Of a stretch of DNA of 64,000 nucleotides, positions 1 to 8,352 are shown piece after piece. The translations under genes and the position numbers were made by a program. A model generated the notes under the pieces. It ran no database searches, was not told where the DNA came from, and saw only the letters and a list, made by a program, of their open reading frames with translations. The DNA comes from Chitinophaga pinensis. GTDB taxonomy: Bacteria; Bacteroidota; Bacteroidia; Chitinophagales; Chitinophagaceae. The DNA lies in contig LR632930.1 of assembly GCA_902167325.1 (NCBI GenBank), positions 2,604,001 through 2,668,000 of the forward strand, given 5' to 3'. Position 1 is the stretch's first letter. Each line of letters begins with the position of its first letter.

Positions 1-533
1 CCGGTTTGTTTGACAGCCGCGGACAGGCCGTAATGCTCCAGCTGGGAGAAACCACCACCAAAGGTCTGGAGATCGATATCAATGGCGAAATCACTCCCGG
101 TCTGAACGTAACCCTCAACTATGCCCTCACAGATTCTAAAATATCCAAAGAATCGCCCACCATTACCGACGAAACCAAGAAGACCGTTGGTAACATCACG
201 CCTAACACGGCTAAGCACATCACCAACGCCTGGGTAAACTACCGCATGATGAAAGGTGCCCTGAAAGGTTTCGGCGTATCAGGCGGTATTCAGTGGCAGG
301 CTGAGCGTGCAGTTGGTGCTACCAGGGTATCCAACATCCCCAACTACTTCCGGGTAGATGGTGGACTCAACTACCAGCTGGGTAAATACAACATAGGCTT
401 CGTGATCAACAACCTGCTGGACGACCGCAGACTGCTCACACAGGCAACCCTCGCAGCAAACGCCGCAGGCTACTACACCTACATCGTGGAAGCCCGCAGG
501 AACTTCCGTTTGAGTGTGGGATATCGTTTCTAA
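1..533 (+). CDS. TonB-dependent receptor, C-terminal part (5' end outside window)
   Basis: The frame is open from the left edge to the TAA at 531-533, so this is the 3' end of a longer gene. The roughly 176 visible residues are alternating amphipathic beta strands with periplasmic turns, and the chain ends in an aromatic residue (GYRF), as outer-membrane barrels do. The stretch around KGLEIDING, then LNYALTDS and INNLLDDRRLLTQ, matches the last strands of siderophore-type TonB receptors. Its role would be energy-dependent uptake of a chelate across the outer membrane. Substrate cannot be told from this fragment. A strong terminator follows 20 bases later. Confidence 0.85.
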   Translation, partial: GLFDSRGQAVMLQLGETTTKGLEIDINGEITPGLNVTLNYALTDSKISKESPTITDETKKTVGNITPNTAKHITNAWVNYRMMKGALKGFGVSGGIQWQAERAVGATRVSNIPNYFRVDGGLNYQLGKYNIGFVINNLLDDRRLLTQATLAANAAGYYTYIVEARRNFRLSVGYRF

Positions 534-552
534 TCGGGAACTTGTCCATAGG

Positions 553-588
553 AAAGGGCGGTTTGCTTCGGCAGGCCGCCCTTTTTTT
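553..588 (+). terminator. Rho-independent terminator after the TonB receptor
   Basis: GGGCGG (556-561) pairs with CCGCCC (576-581), with TGC/GCA able to pair inside the loop, and seven T follow (582-588). It sits between the receptor stop and the promoter of the next gene. Confidence 0.85.
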
Positions 589-614
589 GTCTCGTCCCTT
601 TTTGATTAGTTTTG
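586..614 (+). promoter_or_regulatory. Bacteroidota-type promoter for the gene at 633
   Basis: TTTG at 586-589 (-33 element), a 17-base spacer, then TAGTTTTG at 607-614, an exact match to TAnnTTTG. The start codon lies 18 bases after the box, which predicts a leader of only about 12 bases. Confidence 0.65.
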
Positions 615-632
615 TGCCAACAAAAGAATTGT

Positions 633-1040
633 ATGCTGGATCAGGTGCTTGTATCATCGGTACTCAGGGATTATCTCCAACAACACTATCCCGCTTTTTT
701 AGCGGATGCCGGCGAACACCCGAATGGCTCCATGGACTGCTCCCTCAAAAGCCCTTCCAGGCACTTTTCTATCTGGATAGGCACTTACAATTGTGAGTAC
801 ACTGTTGGGTTAGAGTCTCCCGACGGCGATTCCGGTTGCCATACCCATTTCACGCCTTACACAGCAAAAGATTTCGACCATGTATTGGGGAATATGTCTG
901 CCCTGATAGACGATATCATGTCAGGAAAAGTTGTCTTTTATCACAGCAGTCTTGGCGGATATACCTGGACGAGTGATGTGGACGATACGTTGAAGAAGAA
1001 GAAACCAAATGAAGAGATTATGTACTTCTCATGGAAGTGA
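633..1040 (+). CDS. Unrecognised 135-residue protein
   Basis: I do not recognise this family. The ATG at 633 is preferred over an upstream TTG at 612 because the promoter box overlaps the TTG. The protein is soluble-looking, with no signal peptide or membrane segment. It has an N-terminal helix with LRDYLQQHYPAF, then a beta-rich centre containing GLESPDGDSGCHTHF, and ends in a Lys-rich, aromatic tail. The gene stands alone with its own promoter and a shared terminator. A cytoplasmic accessory or immunity-like protein is possible but unsupported. Confidence 0.7.
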   Translation: MLDQVLVSSVLRDYLQQHYPAFLADAGEHPNGSMDCSLKSPSRHFSIWIGTYNCEYTVGLESPDGDSGCHTHFTPYTAKDFDHVLGNMSALIDDIMSGKVVFYHSSLGGYTWTSDVDDTLKKKKPNEEIMYFSWK

Positions 1041-1051
1041 TTGATATAACG

Positions 1052-1082
1052 AAAAAGGCAGCTCGGAATGAGCTGCCTTTTT
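1052..1082. terminator. Bidirectional terminator between convergent genes
   Basis: A 13-bp perfect stem (1052-1064 with 1070-1082) carries GGCAGCTC/GAGCTGCC at its core, a GGAAT loop, an A-run on the left and a T-run on the right. It can therefore serve both the 633 gene and the minus-strand gene ending at 1098. Confidence 0.85.
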
Positions 1083-1097
1083 TATTGGTAGGAGAAT

Positions 1098-2282
1098 TTA
1101 CTTCACCGCATCACTCTCAAAAAACGCTCTCACTTCCTTCGCCCACAAATCCGGCGCTTCCCATGCTGCGAAGTGACCACCTTTCTCCATCACGGTGAAC
1201 CGTTTCACGTTCACTTTCCGCTCCGCCCATTCTTTCGGGGTAGGGGCATCTCCGGGGAAGATGGCTACTCCGGTGGGTACGTTTACTTTTTGGGAAGAAG
1301 CTAGCTGCTGGGTATGGTCTACGGCGTAGGTGCGCATGGAGGAATTGATGGACTGGCTGATCCAGTAAATCATGATATTGGTTAGCAGATCATCTTTGGT
1401 AAAGTGATCATCGAGAGTGCCGCCGGGTGTGCGCCAGCTGTTGAACTTCTCTACGATCCAGGAGGCGAGGCCAACAGGAGAATCGTTGAGACCGTAGGCC
1501 TGCGTTTGAGGCTTGGTGGAATGCAGCATGGCGTAGGCACCTTCCCGGTACCACCAGCCCTGAATAAACTGCCCGAATTCCTGTTCCGCTTTAGACATGG
1601 TGCTCCAGTCTTCAGAACCATCCGGGTAGCCTACGTCTGAGAGGTGAATGGCTTTCACGTTTTCCGGGTAGAGATTGGCGAGTGATTTGGCAATACCCTG
1701 CCCCACATCTCCGCCTGCAGCGAAGAAGGTTTTGTAGTTCAATACATCTTTCATCAGCGTGGCGAAGATCTTAGCCGATCTGTCGTCTGTACTGGAAACA
1801 TGATCGGAGAAGCCGAAGCCGGGGATGGAAGGGATCACCAGATCGTAACCATCCGTCAATAAAGGGATCACTTTATGGAAACGGAAGAAGTTGTCGGGCC
1901 AGCCATGGATAAGCAGCAGGGGCTTAGCGTTGGGGCTTTTACTTTTGATATGCTGGAAGTGAATGTTCACACCATCAATCTCCACGGTAAACTGTGGGAT
2001 TCTGTTAATGGCGGCTTCCTGTTTGCGCCAGTCGTACCCGTTTTGCCAATAGGTAACGAGGCTTTTGAGATATACGGGGTCTGTGCCGTAATTCCAGCCA
2101 ATGTCAGCAGGGGCGTCGGGCCAGCGGGTCTGGCGGAGGCGGGTTTGGAGATCGTCCAGTACAGCTTGCTGTACATCAATTTTGAAAGGTTTCACATTAA
2201 ACATATAGTCCGGTTTTTTGGGTTGAGCGTTTGCCGTTACGGCAGTGATAGCAATAGTTAGGAAAAGTACGAGAGGTTTCAT
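1098..2282 (-). CDS. Secreted epoxide-hydrolase-like alpha/beta hydrolase (EHN family)
   Basis: 394 residues. A signal peptide (about 1-19, ending TANAQ) predicts export. Residues about 30-135 form the epoxide-hydrolase N-terminal domain (RWPDAP, then YDWR and INRIPQF). The alpha/beta hydrolase core follows, with the oxyanion-loop motif HGWP. The nucleophile elbow reads GGDVGQG, with Asp where the family has GGDWG. A C-terminal GGHFAAWE supplies the catalytic His. The family opens epoxides by way of an Asp ester. The substrate here is unknown, and the Trp-to-Val change beside the nucleophile may alter the pocket. The gene is monocistronic and divergent from the OmpA gene at 2631. Other activity in this fold is possible, but the EHN domain makes the family call firm. 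Confidence 0.85.
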   Translation of the reverse strand: MKPLVLFLTIAITAVTANAQPKKPDYMFNVKPFKIDVQQAVLDDLQTRLRQTRWPDAPADIGWNYGTDPVYLKSLVTYWQNGYDWRKQEAAINRIPQFTVEIDGVNIHFQHIKSKSPNAKPLLLIHGWPDNFFRFHKVIPLLTDGYDLVIPSIPGFGFSDHVSSTDDRSAKIFATLMKDVLNYKTFFAAGGDVGQGIAKSLANLYPENVKAIHLSDVGYPDGSEDWSTMSKAEQEFGQFIQGWWYREGAYAMLHSTKPQTQAYGLNDSPVGLASWIVEKFNSWRTPGGTLDDHFTKDDLLTNIMIYWISQSINSSMRTYAVDHTQQLASSQKVNVPTGVAIFPGDAPTPKEWAERKVNVKRFTVMEKGGHFAAWEAPDLWAKEVRAFFESDAVK

Positions 2283-2318
2283 GGTTACTTGTTTGATATG
2301 ACAAAGATCTTTTCGGGT

Positions 2319-2340
2319 TATGACAGCAGTATGTCAGCAG
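2319..2340. promoter_or_regulatory. Tandem and inverted repeat upstream of the epoxide-hydrolase gene
   Basis: TATGACAGCAG (2319-2329) is followed directly by TATGTCAGCAG (2330-2340), identical at 10 of 11 positions. The same bases contain the dyad TGACA-N6-TGTCA (2321-2336). It lies 37 bases upstream of the minus-strand start, where an operator would be expected. No regulator is assigned. Confidence 0.4.
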
Positions 2341-2457
2341 GAAAATGGCAACTAAAAATATAAAATGATTCTGGTAGTTGAAATAGGCAAAATAGCTATC
2401 AGAAGGGCGATTTGCGTCTCTGAAATGACTATTTTAAATGTTGTAACAGTTAATATT

Positions 2458-2473
2458 CGGGTATTAATACCCG
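2458..2473. promoter_or_regulatory. Perfect 16-bp palindrome in the 2283-2630 intergenic region
   Basis: CGGGTATTAATACCCG is self-complementary over 16 bases. It lies about midway between two divergent genes, 157 bases before the OmpA start, and just upstream of a TACCTTCG box (2496-2503) that is one base off the -7 consensus. It is a candidate operator. The rest of the 348-base gap holds only short overlapping open frames that look spurious. Confidence 0.4.
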
Positions 2474-2630
2474 TGCCCGGACCTCTGAAAATCGATACCT
2501 TCGCATCAGCAGCATCTGTCCAGACTAACATACCCCATCGCAAGGCATCATTTCCGAAAGGCAAAGGATTCAACCATATTCAGCATTATAACCCCGGTAT
2601 AAAACCACCACCTCAAATAAAACATGCGTC

Positions 2631-3929
2631 ATGAAAGCAGTACTATTACTGATCACCTGCTTCTTTACCTGCATCAGCCTCCAGGGGCAGGATATCATCA
2701 AGAGAATCGAAGACCGCGCCCGGCAGAAAGCCAATCAAAAGATCGATCGTACGATCGATAAGGGACTCAACAAGGCGGAGCAGTCGCTCGACAGCTCCCT
2801 CACCAAAAAGGAGAAAAAGCAAAGAAGTGGCGGCCGCGCAAAGGACGGAAGTGAAGCAACCGCTTCCGCAGAGGCAGCATCGGCTCCCTCACCATCTCCC
2901 CGCATCACGGTAGGCCAGCGCAGCAGTTTCCTGGACTTTGTTCCCGGCAGCAAGGTCATTTTCGAAGACCGATTCGAGAAAGATGCCCTGATGGACTTCC
3001 CCGCCAACTGGAACACTACCGGCACCGGCAGGGTCATCACGGTAGATGGGTTCCCGGGCCACTGGTTCGAGATCTCCCATAATTCTGTAGTAAACCCCGT
3101 ATTGAAAGGCCCCCTCCCGGAAAACTGTACCATCGAGTTCGACCTCATCCTGCTCGATGAAGGGGAGAAGCGGGCACCTTTTATCGATTTCGGCCTCACC
3201 CCGGTGAAAGACATCCTCCGGGAAGACCTCTACTACAAGGATAAATTCTATACCACCATCCGCCGCTATAACGAGAAGCATGGTAAAGAGGTGGAATATG
3301 GCCTCAAGGATGCCGTTGGCAACAAAAACGACTTCCCCATCGGTAATTATGTCAATAAGGTGCTTCGCGTAAGTATGGCCATCAATAAAACACGCGTACG
3401 GGTGTACCTGGATCAGACCAAGATCGTAGACCTCCCCCGGGCACTCACAGACCCTATGCGGAATAACTTTTTCCTCAATAACGGTTATGTTATACCCGCC
3501 TCAGAATTACCCATGATCGTTGGTAATTTCCGCATCGCTTCCGGCAGTACCGATGCAAGGAGCCTGCTCATCAAACAATTGATGGAAGATGGTAAAACCA
3601 CCACCACCGATATCCTTTTCGATGTTAACAGTGAAACCATCAAACCGGCATCATATGATGTGATCAAACAGTTTGGCGACGCCCTGGTATCCAATCCCGC
3701 ACTGAAAATAAAGATCATCGGGCATACAGACAGTGATGGGGGAGATGCAGAGAACCTGAGTCTCTCACAAAAACGTGCTGCGGCGGTGAAGATGTATATC
3801 ACGGAGAACTATGCGGTAGCGGGCTCGCGGATCCAGACCGATGGGAAAGGAGAGTCCCAACCCGTTGCGGGTAATACCTCTGCAGATGGTAAAGCAAAGA
3901 ACAGGCGGGTGGAGTTCGTGAAACTCTGA
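2631..3929 (+). CDS. OmpA-domain outer-membrane protein
   Basis: 432 residues. Signal peptide 1-20 (ending SLQGQ). Residues about 21-75 are a highly charged helical stretch (KRIEDRARQKANQK and similar), then a Ser/Ala-rich linker. Residues about 100-310 form a beta-rich domain that may be a jelly-roll or concanavalin-like fold (FEDRFEKDALMDFPANW, then CTIEFDLILLDEG). The OmpA/MotB-like peptidoglycan-binding domain occupies about 325-432, with IIGHTDSDG, LSQKRAAAVK and KNRRVEF. The protein probably anchors the outer membrane to peptidoglycan. It is monocistronic and ends at a strong hairpin. Confidence 0.85.
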   Translation: MKAVLLLITCFFTCISLQGQDIIKRIEDRARQKANQKIDRTIDKGLNKAEQSLDSSLTKKEKKQRSGGRAKDGSEATASAEAASAPSPSPRITVGQRSSFLDFVPGSKVIFEDRFEKDALMDFPANWNTTGTGRVITVDGFPGHWFEISHNSVVNPVLKGPLPENCTIEFDLILLDEGEKRAPFIDFGLTPVKDILREDLYYKDKFYTTIRRYNEKHGKEVEYGLKDAVGNKNDFPIGNYVNKVLRVSMAINKTRVRVYLDQTKIVDLPRALTDPMRNNFFLNNGYVIPASELPMIVGNFRIASGSTDARSLLIKQLMEDGKTTTTDILFDVNSETIKPASYDVIKQFGDALVSNPALKIKIIGHTDSDGGDAENLSLSQKRAAAVKMYITENYAVAGSRIQTDGKGESQPVAGNTSADGKAKNRRVEFVKL

Positions 3930-3945
3930 CCCATGCATATAAAAT

Positions 3946-3982
3946 AACAAAGGCTGCGCACCTCAGATGCACAGCCTTTGTT
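3946..3982. terminator. Bidirectional terminator
   Basis: An 11-bp perfect stem, AACAAAGGCTG (3946-3956) with CAGCCTTTGTT (3972-3982), and an inner TGC/GCA pair. It lies between the convergent OmpA and HopJ genes. Confidence 0.8.
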
Positions 3983-3997
3983 GTTTTGTTTATCCCG

Positions 3998-4339
3998 TTA
4001 TTTCACAGACAATGCTGCTCCTTCAAAAACGATCCCATCCCAGCCATTGGCCATGAACTGCCGGATGTTCTGATGATCGGCAGCATCGGGTGTTTGCAAT
4101 ACGGATTGATAATGTTCCGCAAAAAGCAACAATGTATCTTCCTTGCTGAGGTTGTTCAGCTGCGCGAAAGCAAACACCTTGGCGCTCCCCTGGTTCTGGG
4201 TGGCTTCATTCACAGCAGTTCCGTTTTTAAAAGCAGTGGGCTGATGCTGGTAATGTGTTTCTATGAATTCGATCACCGCTTTGAAGGTGAGGGTATTGGA
4301 TTTTAATTGTTCGAGCAATGTGCTGATTTGTTCTTTCAT
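3998..4339 (-). CDS. HopJ-family protein
   Basis: 113 residues matching the HopJ type III effector family in length and in motifs (FIETHYQHQPTAFKNG, NNLSKEDTLLLFAEHY, QFMANGWDGIVFEG). Despite the name, small homologues are widespread in free-living bacteria with no type III secretion system, and none is seen here. Their function is unknown. No signal peptide, so presumably cytoplasmic. It may be transcribed after the upstream MerR gene on the same strand or alone, as a 132-base gap with a hairpin separates them. Confidence 0.8.
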   Translation of the reverse strand: MKEQISTLLEQLKSNTLTFKAVIEFIETHYQHQPTAFKNGTAVNEATQNQGSAKVFAFAQLNNLSKEDTLLLFAEHYQSVLQTPDAADHQNIRQFMANGWDGIVFEGAALSVK

Positions 4340-4425
4340 GCCGGAGTTCGTTTGTTTGTATTACGCCCCAAAATAGAACTTTTAATCATTGAAATTCAGT
4401 CAGCCTGCCACGTTAATTTATAGAA

Positions 4426-4450
4426 GTGAGCCATTTTCACAATGGCTCAC
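4426..4450. terminator. Hairpin after the MerR gene, no T-tract
   Basis: GTGAGCCATT (4426-4435) pairs perfectly with AATGGCTCAC (4441-4450) around a five-base loop, 22 bases past the MerR stop. It lacks a poly-T tail on either strand, so it could be a processing site or a weak terminator. Confidence 0.5.
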
Positions 4451-4471
4451 CTGACATAATTTACGCAATGG

Positions 4472-5242
4472 TTACTTTTCCCCCTGCGTTTCAATATAAT
4501 AATCCATCGCGGCTTTCATGAACTGCGCCAGCTCCATGCTGGGCATGCCATCTACCGGCGTATAGCGGTTATCCTGCACATAAAGCTCTCCCAGCTTCCG
4601 GAAGTATTCCAGCTTACCCATTTCTATTTTACCACCGCTCAGTTGTAAGATGATCTTAAACCGTCGTGCAATGCATTCCTGAACAGGAGCGCTCTTAGGG
4701 TCGGTATTCATCATGACGGTGAGCCTGGCGTTGATGTTGTTAAGCTCTGCATGCAGGGCGCGCATCTCATCTTTGCTGAAGCTGCGCAGGGTTTCTTCTG
4801 CGGAAAGGATGGTGTCTTTGCCCCATTTGGCCATGGCCTCGGCACGGTAGGCTTCCATCTTATCGTTAGGGATGCCTTCGTATAAATCTTCTACCTGTAA
4901 CATAGTGTTGTTTTTGAGTGTTACCAATGTTTTGTCAATGGTACCAACCAATGTGTCTATCCGCTCCCTTTTCGCCAATAGCGCTTTCCTGTGCCCTTCC
5001 AGTGCCTGTTCGAGATCAAATGCAGGATCTTCGAGGATGGCAAGGATGTCTTTCAGCGGAAAGTCAAGCTCCCTGTAAAACAGGATCTGCTGCAGCCGCA
5101 ACAGCTCCTTATCGCCATACAGCCTGTACCTGGCCTCGGTACGGACGGATGGTTTCAGCAATCCCAGTTCGTCGTACAGATGTAAGGTGCGCACGCTTAC
5201 ACCCGCTAATTTGGACAGCTTCTTTACAGAGTAATTGTTCAT
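4472..5242 (-). CDS. MerR-family regulator with TipAS-like ligand domain
   Basis: 256 residues. The N-terminal MerR helix-turn-helix (about 4-72) is clear: VKKLSKLAGVSVRTLHLYDELGLLKPS, then RYRLYGDKELLRLQQILFYRELDF. A linker coiled coil follows (about 75-110), then a helical C-terminal domain (about 125-250, KWGKDTILSAEETLRSFS and FIxxAxDYY-like FMKAAMDYYIE) resembling the TipAS drug-recognition domain. Such regulators twist spaced promoters open when bound to small molecules, often antibiotics. Autoregulation is likely, because an elongated promoter with a dyad lies just upstream. The ligand is unknown. The divergent SWIM operon is a possible second target. Confidence 0.85.
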   Translation of the reverse strand: MNNYSVKKLSKLAGVSVRTLHLYDELGLLKPSVRTEARYRLYGDKELLRLQQILFYRELDFPLKDILAILEDPAFDLEQALEGHRKALLAKRERIDTLVGTIDKTLVTLKNNTMLQVEDLYEGIPNDKMEAYRAEAMAKWGKDTILSAEETLRSFSKDEMRALHAELNNINARLTVMMNTDPKSAPVQECIARRFKIILQLSGGKIEMGKLEYFRKLGELYVQDNRYTPVDGMPSMELAQFMKAAMDYYIETQGEK

Positions 5243-5266
5243 CGTTTGGATTTATACCGTTCTCAG

Positions 5267-5299
5267 CAAATGTAGGGTATGACGTAAGGTAAGAGTCAA
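5267..5299 (-). promoter_or_regulatory. Probable MerR autoregulatory promoter and operator
   Basis: On the minus strand TTG (5299-5297) and an exact TACATTTG (5274-5267) are 22 bases apart, slightly longer than usual, as expected for a MerR-controlled promoter. The spacer holds the dyad TGAC-N11-GTCA (5280-5298 on the plus strand). Confidence 0.5.
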
Positions 5300-5339
5300 G
5301 CCTTTCTGCAGATTTTTTTAAGAAATGAGAAAATTCAGC

Positions 5340-5396
5340 CTGCGCAGATACCCTGCGCATATCGTTGCTACTTTTACACCATGTTACGGTAGCAAC
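5340..5396. promoter_or_regulatory. Repeat cluster upstream of the SWIM-MoxR operon
   Basis: CTGCGCA occurs at 5340-5346 and 5353-5359. An 8-bp inverted repeat, GTTGCTAC (5364-5371) and GTAGCAAC (5389-5396), with a 17-base spacer follows. An AT-rich tract then runs to the start at 5522. The arrangement looks like an operator region for the operon, for the MerR gene or for both. Confidence 0.45.
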
Positions 5397-5521
5397 AATG
5401 CAAATCATTCAAAATCAATACTGATAATCGATACTGATGAAAGATGGGGGTATTCCTTTTTTACCTATTTTGCGATGTATTTTTTTTGTTTGTCTATAGC
5501 CAACTTTTCAAATAGCATCCC

Positions 5522-6829
5522 TTGCAACTAACAGAAGACCAGATACTTTCCCTTGCACCCGACGAATCTTCCCGGAAATCGGGTAAAGACCTCGCCAATC
5601 CTGCCAAATGGGTCAGCAAAGGTATCAACGAACTAGCCCTTTGGGGCGAATGCCAGGGCAGTGGCAGCAAACCCTACCAGACGCAGGTAGATGTTGCCAG
5701 CATCGCTTTCAAATGCTCTTGCCCCAGCCGTAAATTCCCCTGCAAGCATGGTATCGGACTCATGCTCCTGCATGCCCGGCATACCGCTTCTTTCACGGAT
5801 AACTCCGCCCCCGCATGGGTGGCCGACTGGATCGATAAACGCTCCAAACGGGAAGAAAAGAAAGCAGAAACCGCCGCTAAACCTGTCGATGAAGCAGCAC
5901 AGGCTAAAAGGAAAGAAGCACGCGAACAGAATGTGGAAGACGGCATGGAGGAACTGCTCCGCTGGATGAAAGACATCGTTCGCAACGGCATCCTCAACAT
6001 CCCCGAAAAAGACCCCGCTTTCTTCGCGGATATGGCCCGCAGGATGATTGATGCCAAGTCACCCGGACTCGCCGGCATGGTCCGCACCCTCGGTTCTTTA
6101 AACTTCTACCGCGAAGGATGGCAAAGTCAGTTTATGGACCAGCTCTCCCGCATCTACCTTGTCATTGCAGGATTCAGGAACCGGGAAGGATTACCCGCCC
6201 CGTTGCTGGAAGATGTCCGCAGCTGGACCGGTTTCACACAAAGCGTGGAAGAGCTGAAAGCACAACCCGGCATCTCCGACACCTGGATCGTACTGGGAAA
6301 ACAAACCATAGAGGAAGATAGTCTGCTCACGGAAAGAAACTGGTTGTATGGAACACAGTCCAAACGTTATGCGCTGGTATTACAGTTCAGCGTTCGCGGG
6401 CAGGGACTGGCCTTTTCCATCAGCCCCGGTATGCACATAGAGGCTTCGCTGGTTTATTACCCATCAGCACAACCCCTCCGTGCTATTATCCGCGAACAGC
6501 AGTCTACGCGCGCTCAGGGCAATTACACACCCTGCAGCGGCTGGCAGGAAGTTGCGGAAGCCTCGGCCGCCATTTACAGGGAACTACCCTTTGATGCGGA
6601 GCGCCCGTTTATCGTACAGCAGGTGAAGCCCGTTCAGCAGGATGGCCAGTGGTGGCTTTGTGATCAGGATAGTCACATCGTCCGTATTAAGAATAATTTC
6701 AAACAGCTCTATACTTTACTCTCCATCAGCGGCGGGCAGCCGCTGGATATGGCCGTACTGGGCAGGGAGCATATGTACGAGCCGCTGGGCGTTTGGTGCG
6801 GCGGACAATACTTTCACCTTTCAAACTAA
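5522..6829 (+). CDS. SWIM zinc-finger protein (first gene of MoxR-vWA system A)
   Basis: 435 residues from a TTG start. No ATG is available, an in-frame stop lies at 5513-5515, and the N-terminus MQLTEDQILSLAPD begins sensibly there. The SWIM zinc finger CxC-x6-CxH is complete: C65, C67, C74, H76. A Lys/Glu/Ala-rich linker (about 115-150) leads to a helical region and a C-terminal alpha/beta region. SWIM fingers bind nucleic acid or protein. In this family they open operons with DUF5691, a MoxR ATPase, DUF5682 and a vWA protein, exactly as here, with a 4-base gap to the next gene. It may recognise a nucleic acid or target for the ATPase (inference). Confidence 0.85.
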   Translation: MQLTEDQILSLAPDESSRKSGKDLANPAKWVSKGINELALWGECQGSGSKPYQTQVDVASIAFKCSCPSRKFPCKHGIGLMLLHARHTASFTDNSAPAWVADWIDKRSKREEKKAETAAKPVDEAAQAKRKEAREQNVEDGMEELLRWMKDIVRNGILNIPEKDPAFFADMARRMIDAKSPGLAGMVRTLGSLNFYREGWQSQFMDQLSRIYLVIAGFRNREGLPAPLLEDVRSWTGFTQSVEELKAQPGISDTWIVLGKQTIEEDSLLTERNWLYGTQSKRYALVLQFSVRGQGLAFSISPGMHIEASLVYYPSAQPLRAIIREQQSTRAQGNYTPCSGWQEVAEASAAIYRELPFDAERPFIVQQVKPVQQDGQWWLCDQDSHIVRIKNNFKQLYTLLSISGGQPLDMAVLGREHMYEPLGVWCGGQYFHLSN

Positions 6830-6833
6830 CCCC

Positions 6834-8342
6834 ATGCCTTCCTGGAATAATATCATACAAACCGCCCAGCTGGGAACGGAAAAGCGACAGCTGAAACCGG
6901 CTGATCTGGCACCTGAACTGCAGGAGTCCGTTTCCATCACGCAAAGCAATCCCTCCATCGACCGTGAGGAGCAATTCCTCCAGTCGGCTGCACTGGCTTT
7001 TAATTTCCGGCAGAGCGGGGTTTTACCTGCCACGCATGCTGCAGCAATACTCACTCCTGCACCGCAGGAAGATAGCGCCTACTGCTGCCCCATCGCACAT
7101 CAGGCGCTGAAAGATATCCTGCTGTATGAAAGCACCGGGCTGCTATCCCTCTGGCTGAAGCTGTGTGCGGAAAAGCAACAGATTGCCCGGCCGGAAGTAT
7201 TGCCCGTATTGCTCAATGCCGCCATGCATCATAAAGCCCTGCGCCCAGCTATAGACGCATGCCTCGGGCATCGCGGAAAGTGGCTGGCGCGGTTTAATGA
7301 AGACTGGCAGTTTACCTCCGGACTCACAGATGATGAACTGTGGGAAACCGGCTCACCGCAGCAGCGAAAACAGGCATTGGTGAGAACGGGCCAGTCCGAT
7401 CCCGAAAAGGCCGTGGCATGGCTGAAAGATACCTGGCCTAAGGAGAACGCCGCCACACGTACGGAACTCCTGAAAGACCTGCCCGCCGCATTCTTCGAAA
7501 CCAACCTCCCCTGGCTGGAAAGCCTCCTGCAGGAAAAAAGCCAGAAGGTGAAAGAGGAAGCATTGAAGCTGCTGAAGAGCATCCCTTCGTCATCGGTAGT
7601 GCAACTGTACTGGAACACCCTCCGGAATTGTGTAAGCATCGTTACGGAGAAAACCATGTTGGGCCTCTCGTCGAAGAAAGTATTGCAGATCCGGGAGCCG
7701 GATGCTGTCGATGAACAGATCTTCAAAACCGGTATTGAAAGAAGTACCAATGTAGATAAGAACTATCTCTCGGCAGACGGGATGGTGATGTACCAGCTGG
7801 CAGAATATATTCCCCCGCATTTTTGGGAAGCGCACTTAAAAGAAGAGCCTGCCGTAATATTCGATCTCTTCGGGAAAGATAAAACAGGCGAGAAACTGCT
7901 CAGTGCCATGGGCATGGCTGCTTACCGCTTCGGGAACGAAGATTGGGCACCGCTTTTCACGAAAGACGATAAAAGATATTTTCACGACATCCTGCCGCTA
8001 TTGCCGCACGACCTGCGCGAAAGGTACATGGTGAAGTTCTTCGACATCATGCCCGACGGTATCATCCGCTTCCTCACAGAACACCAGCAGGAAGCGTGGG
8101 GTATGGATATTACACGGTCGTTCATGAAGTATGTGGCCAACAATCATTACCACTACAACCGCGGCTTCTACAATAAATTCATCCATCTGCTGCCTTTAAA
8201 AATTGCCGGTGAACTCGATTCGTTTTCTCCGGACGATGATTACAGCAAACGCGGATGGACGGAAATGGGGGGGCACATCCTCCAGCTGCTTTCCCTCAAA
8301 GGACAAACCATTCAGGCATTCCAATCCATAAACCACTCTTAA
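6834..8342 (+). CDS. DUF5691 protein of MoxR-vWA system A
   Basis: 502 residues from the ATG at 6834. The open frame extends upstream to 6642, but that part overlaps the SWIM gene in another frame and is rejected. The protein is almost all alpha-helical with HEAT-like repeats, e.g. LPWLESLLQEKSQKVKEEAL and the preceding QALVRTGQSDPEKAVAWLKD. It starts with SWNNIIQTAQLGTEKR, a typical DUF5691 beginning. No catalytic motif is visible. A scaffold or adaptor joining the SWIM protein and the ATPase is plausible (inference from operon conservation). Confidence 0.8.
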   Translation: MPSWNNIIQTAQLGTEKRQLKPADLAPELQESVSITQSNPSIDREEQFLQSAALAFNFRQSGVLPATHAAAILTPAPQEDSAYCCPIAHQALKDILLYESTGLLSLWLKLCAEKQQIARPEVLPVLLNAAMHHKALRPAIDACLGHRGKWLARFNEDWQFTSGLTDDELWETGSPQQRKQALVRTGQSDPEKAVAWLKDTWPKENAATRTELLKDLPAAFFETNLPWLESLLQEKSQKVKEEALKLLKSIPSSSVVQLYWNTLRNCVSIVTEKTMLGLSSKKVLQIREPDAVDEQIFKTGIERSTNVDKNYLSADGMVMYQLAEYIPPHFWEAHLKEEPAVIFDLFGKDKTGEKLLSAMGMAAYRFGNEDWAPLFTKDDKRYFHDILPLLPHDLRERYMVKFFDIMPDGIIRFLTEHQQEAWGMDITRSFMKYVANNHYHYNRGFYNKFIHLLPLKIAGELDSFSPDDDYSKRGWTEMGGHILQLLSLKGQTIQAFQSINHS

Positions 8343-8352
8343 TACCCAACTT

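Noticed and set aside
6642..6833. Upstream extension of the DUF5691 frame
   Set aside because: It overlaps the SWIM gene in another frame; the ATG at 6834, 4 bases after the SWIM stop, fits the operon and the family N-terminus.
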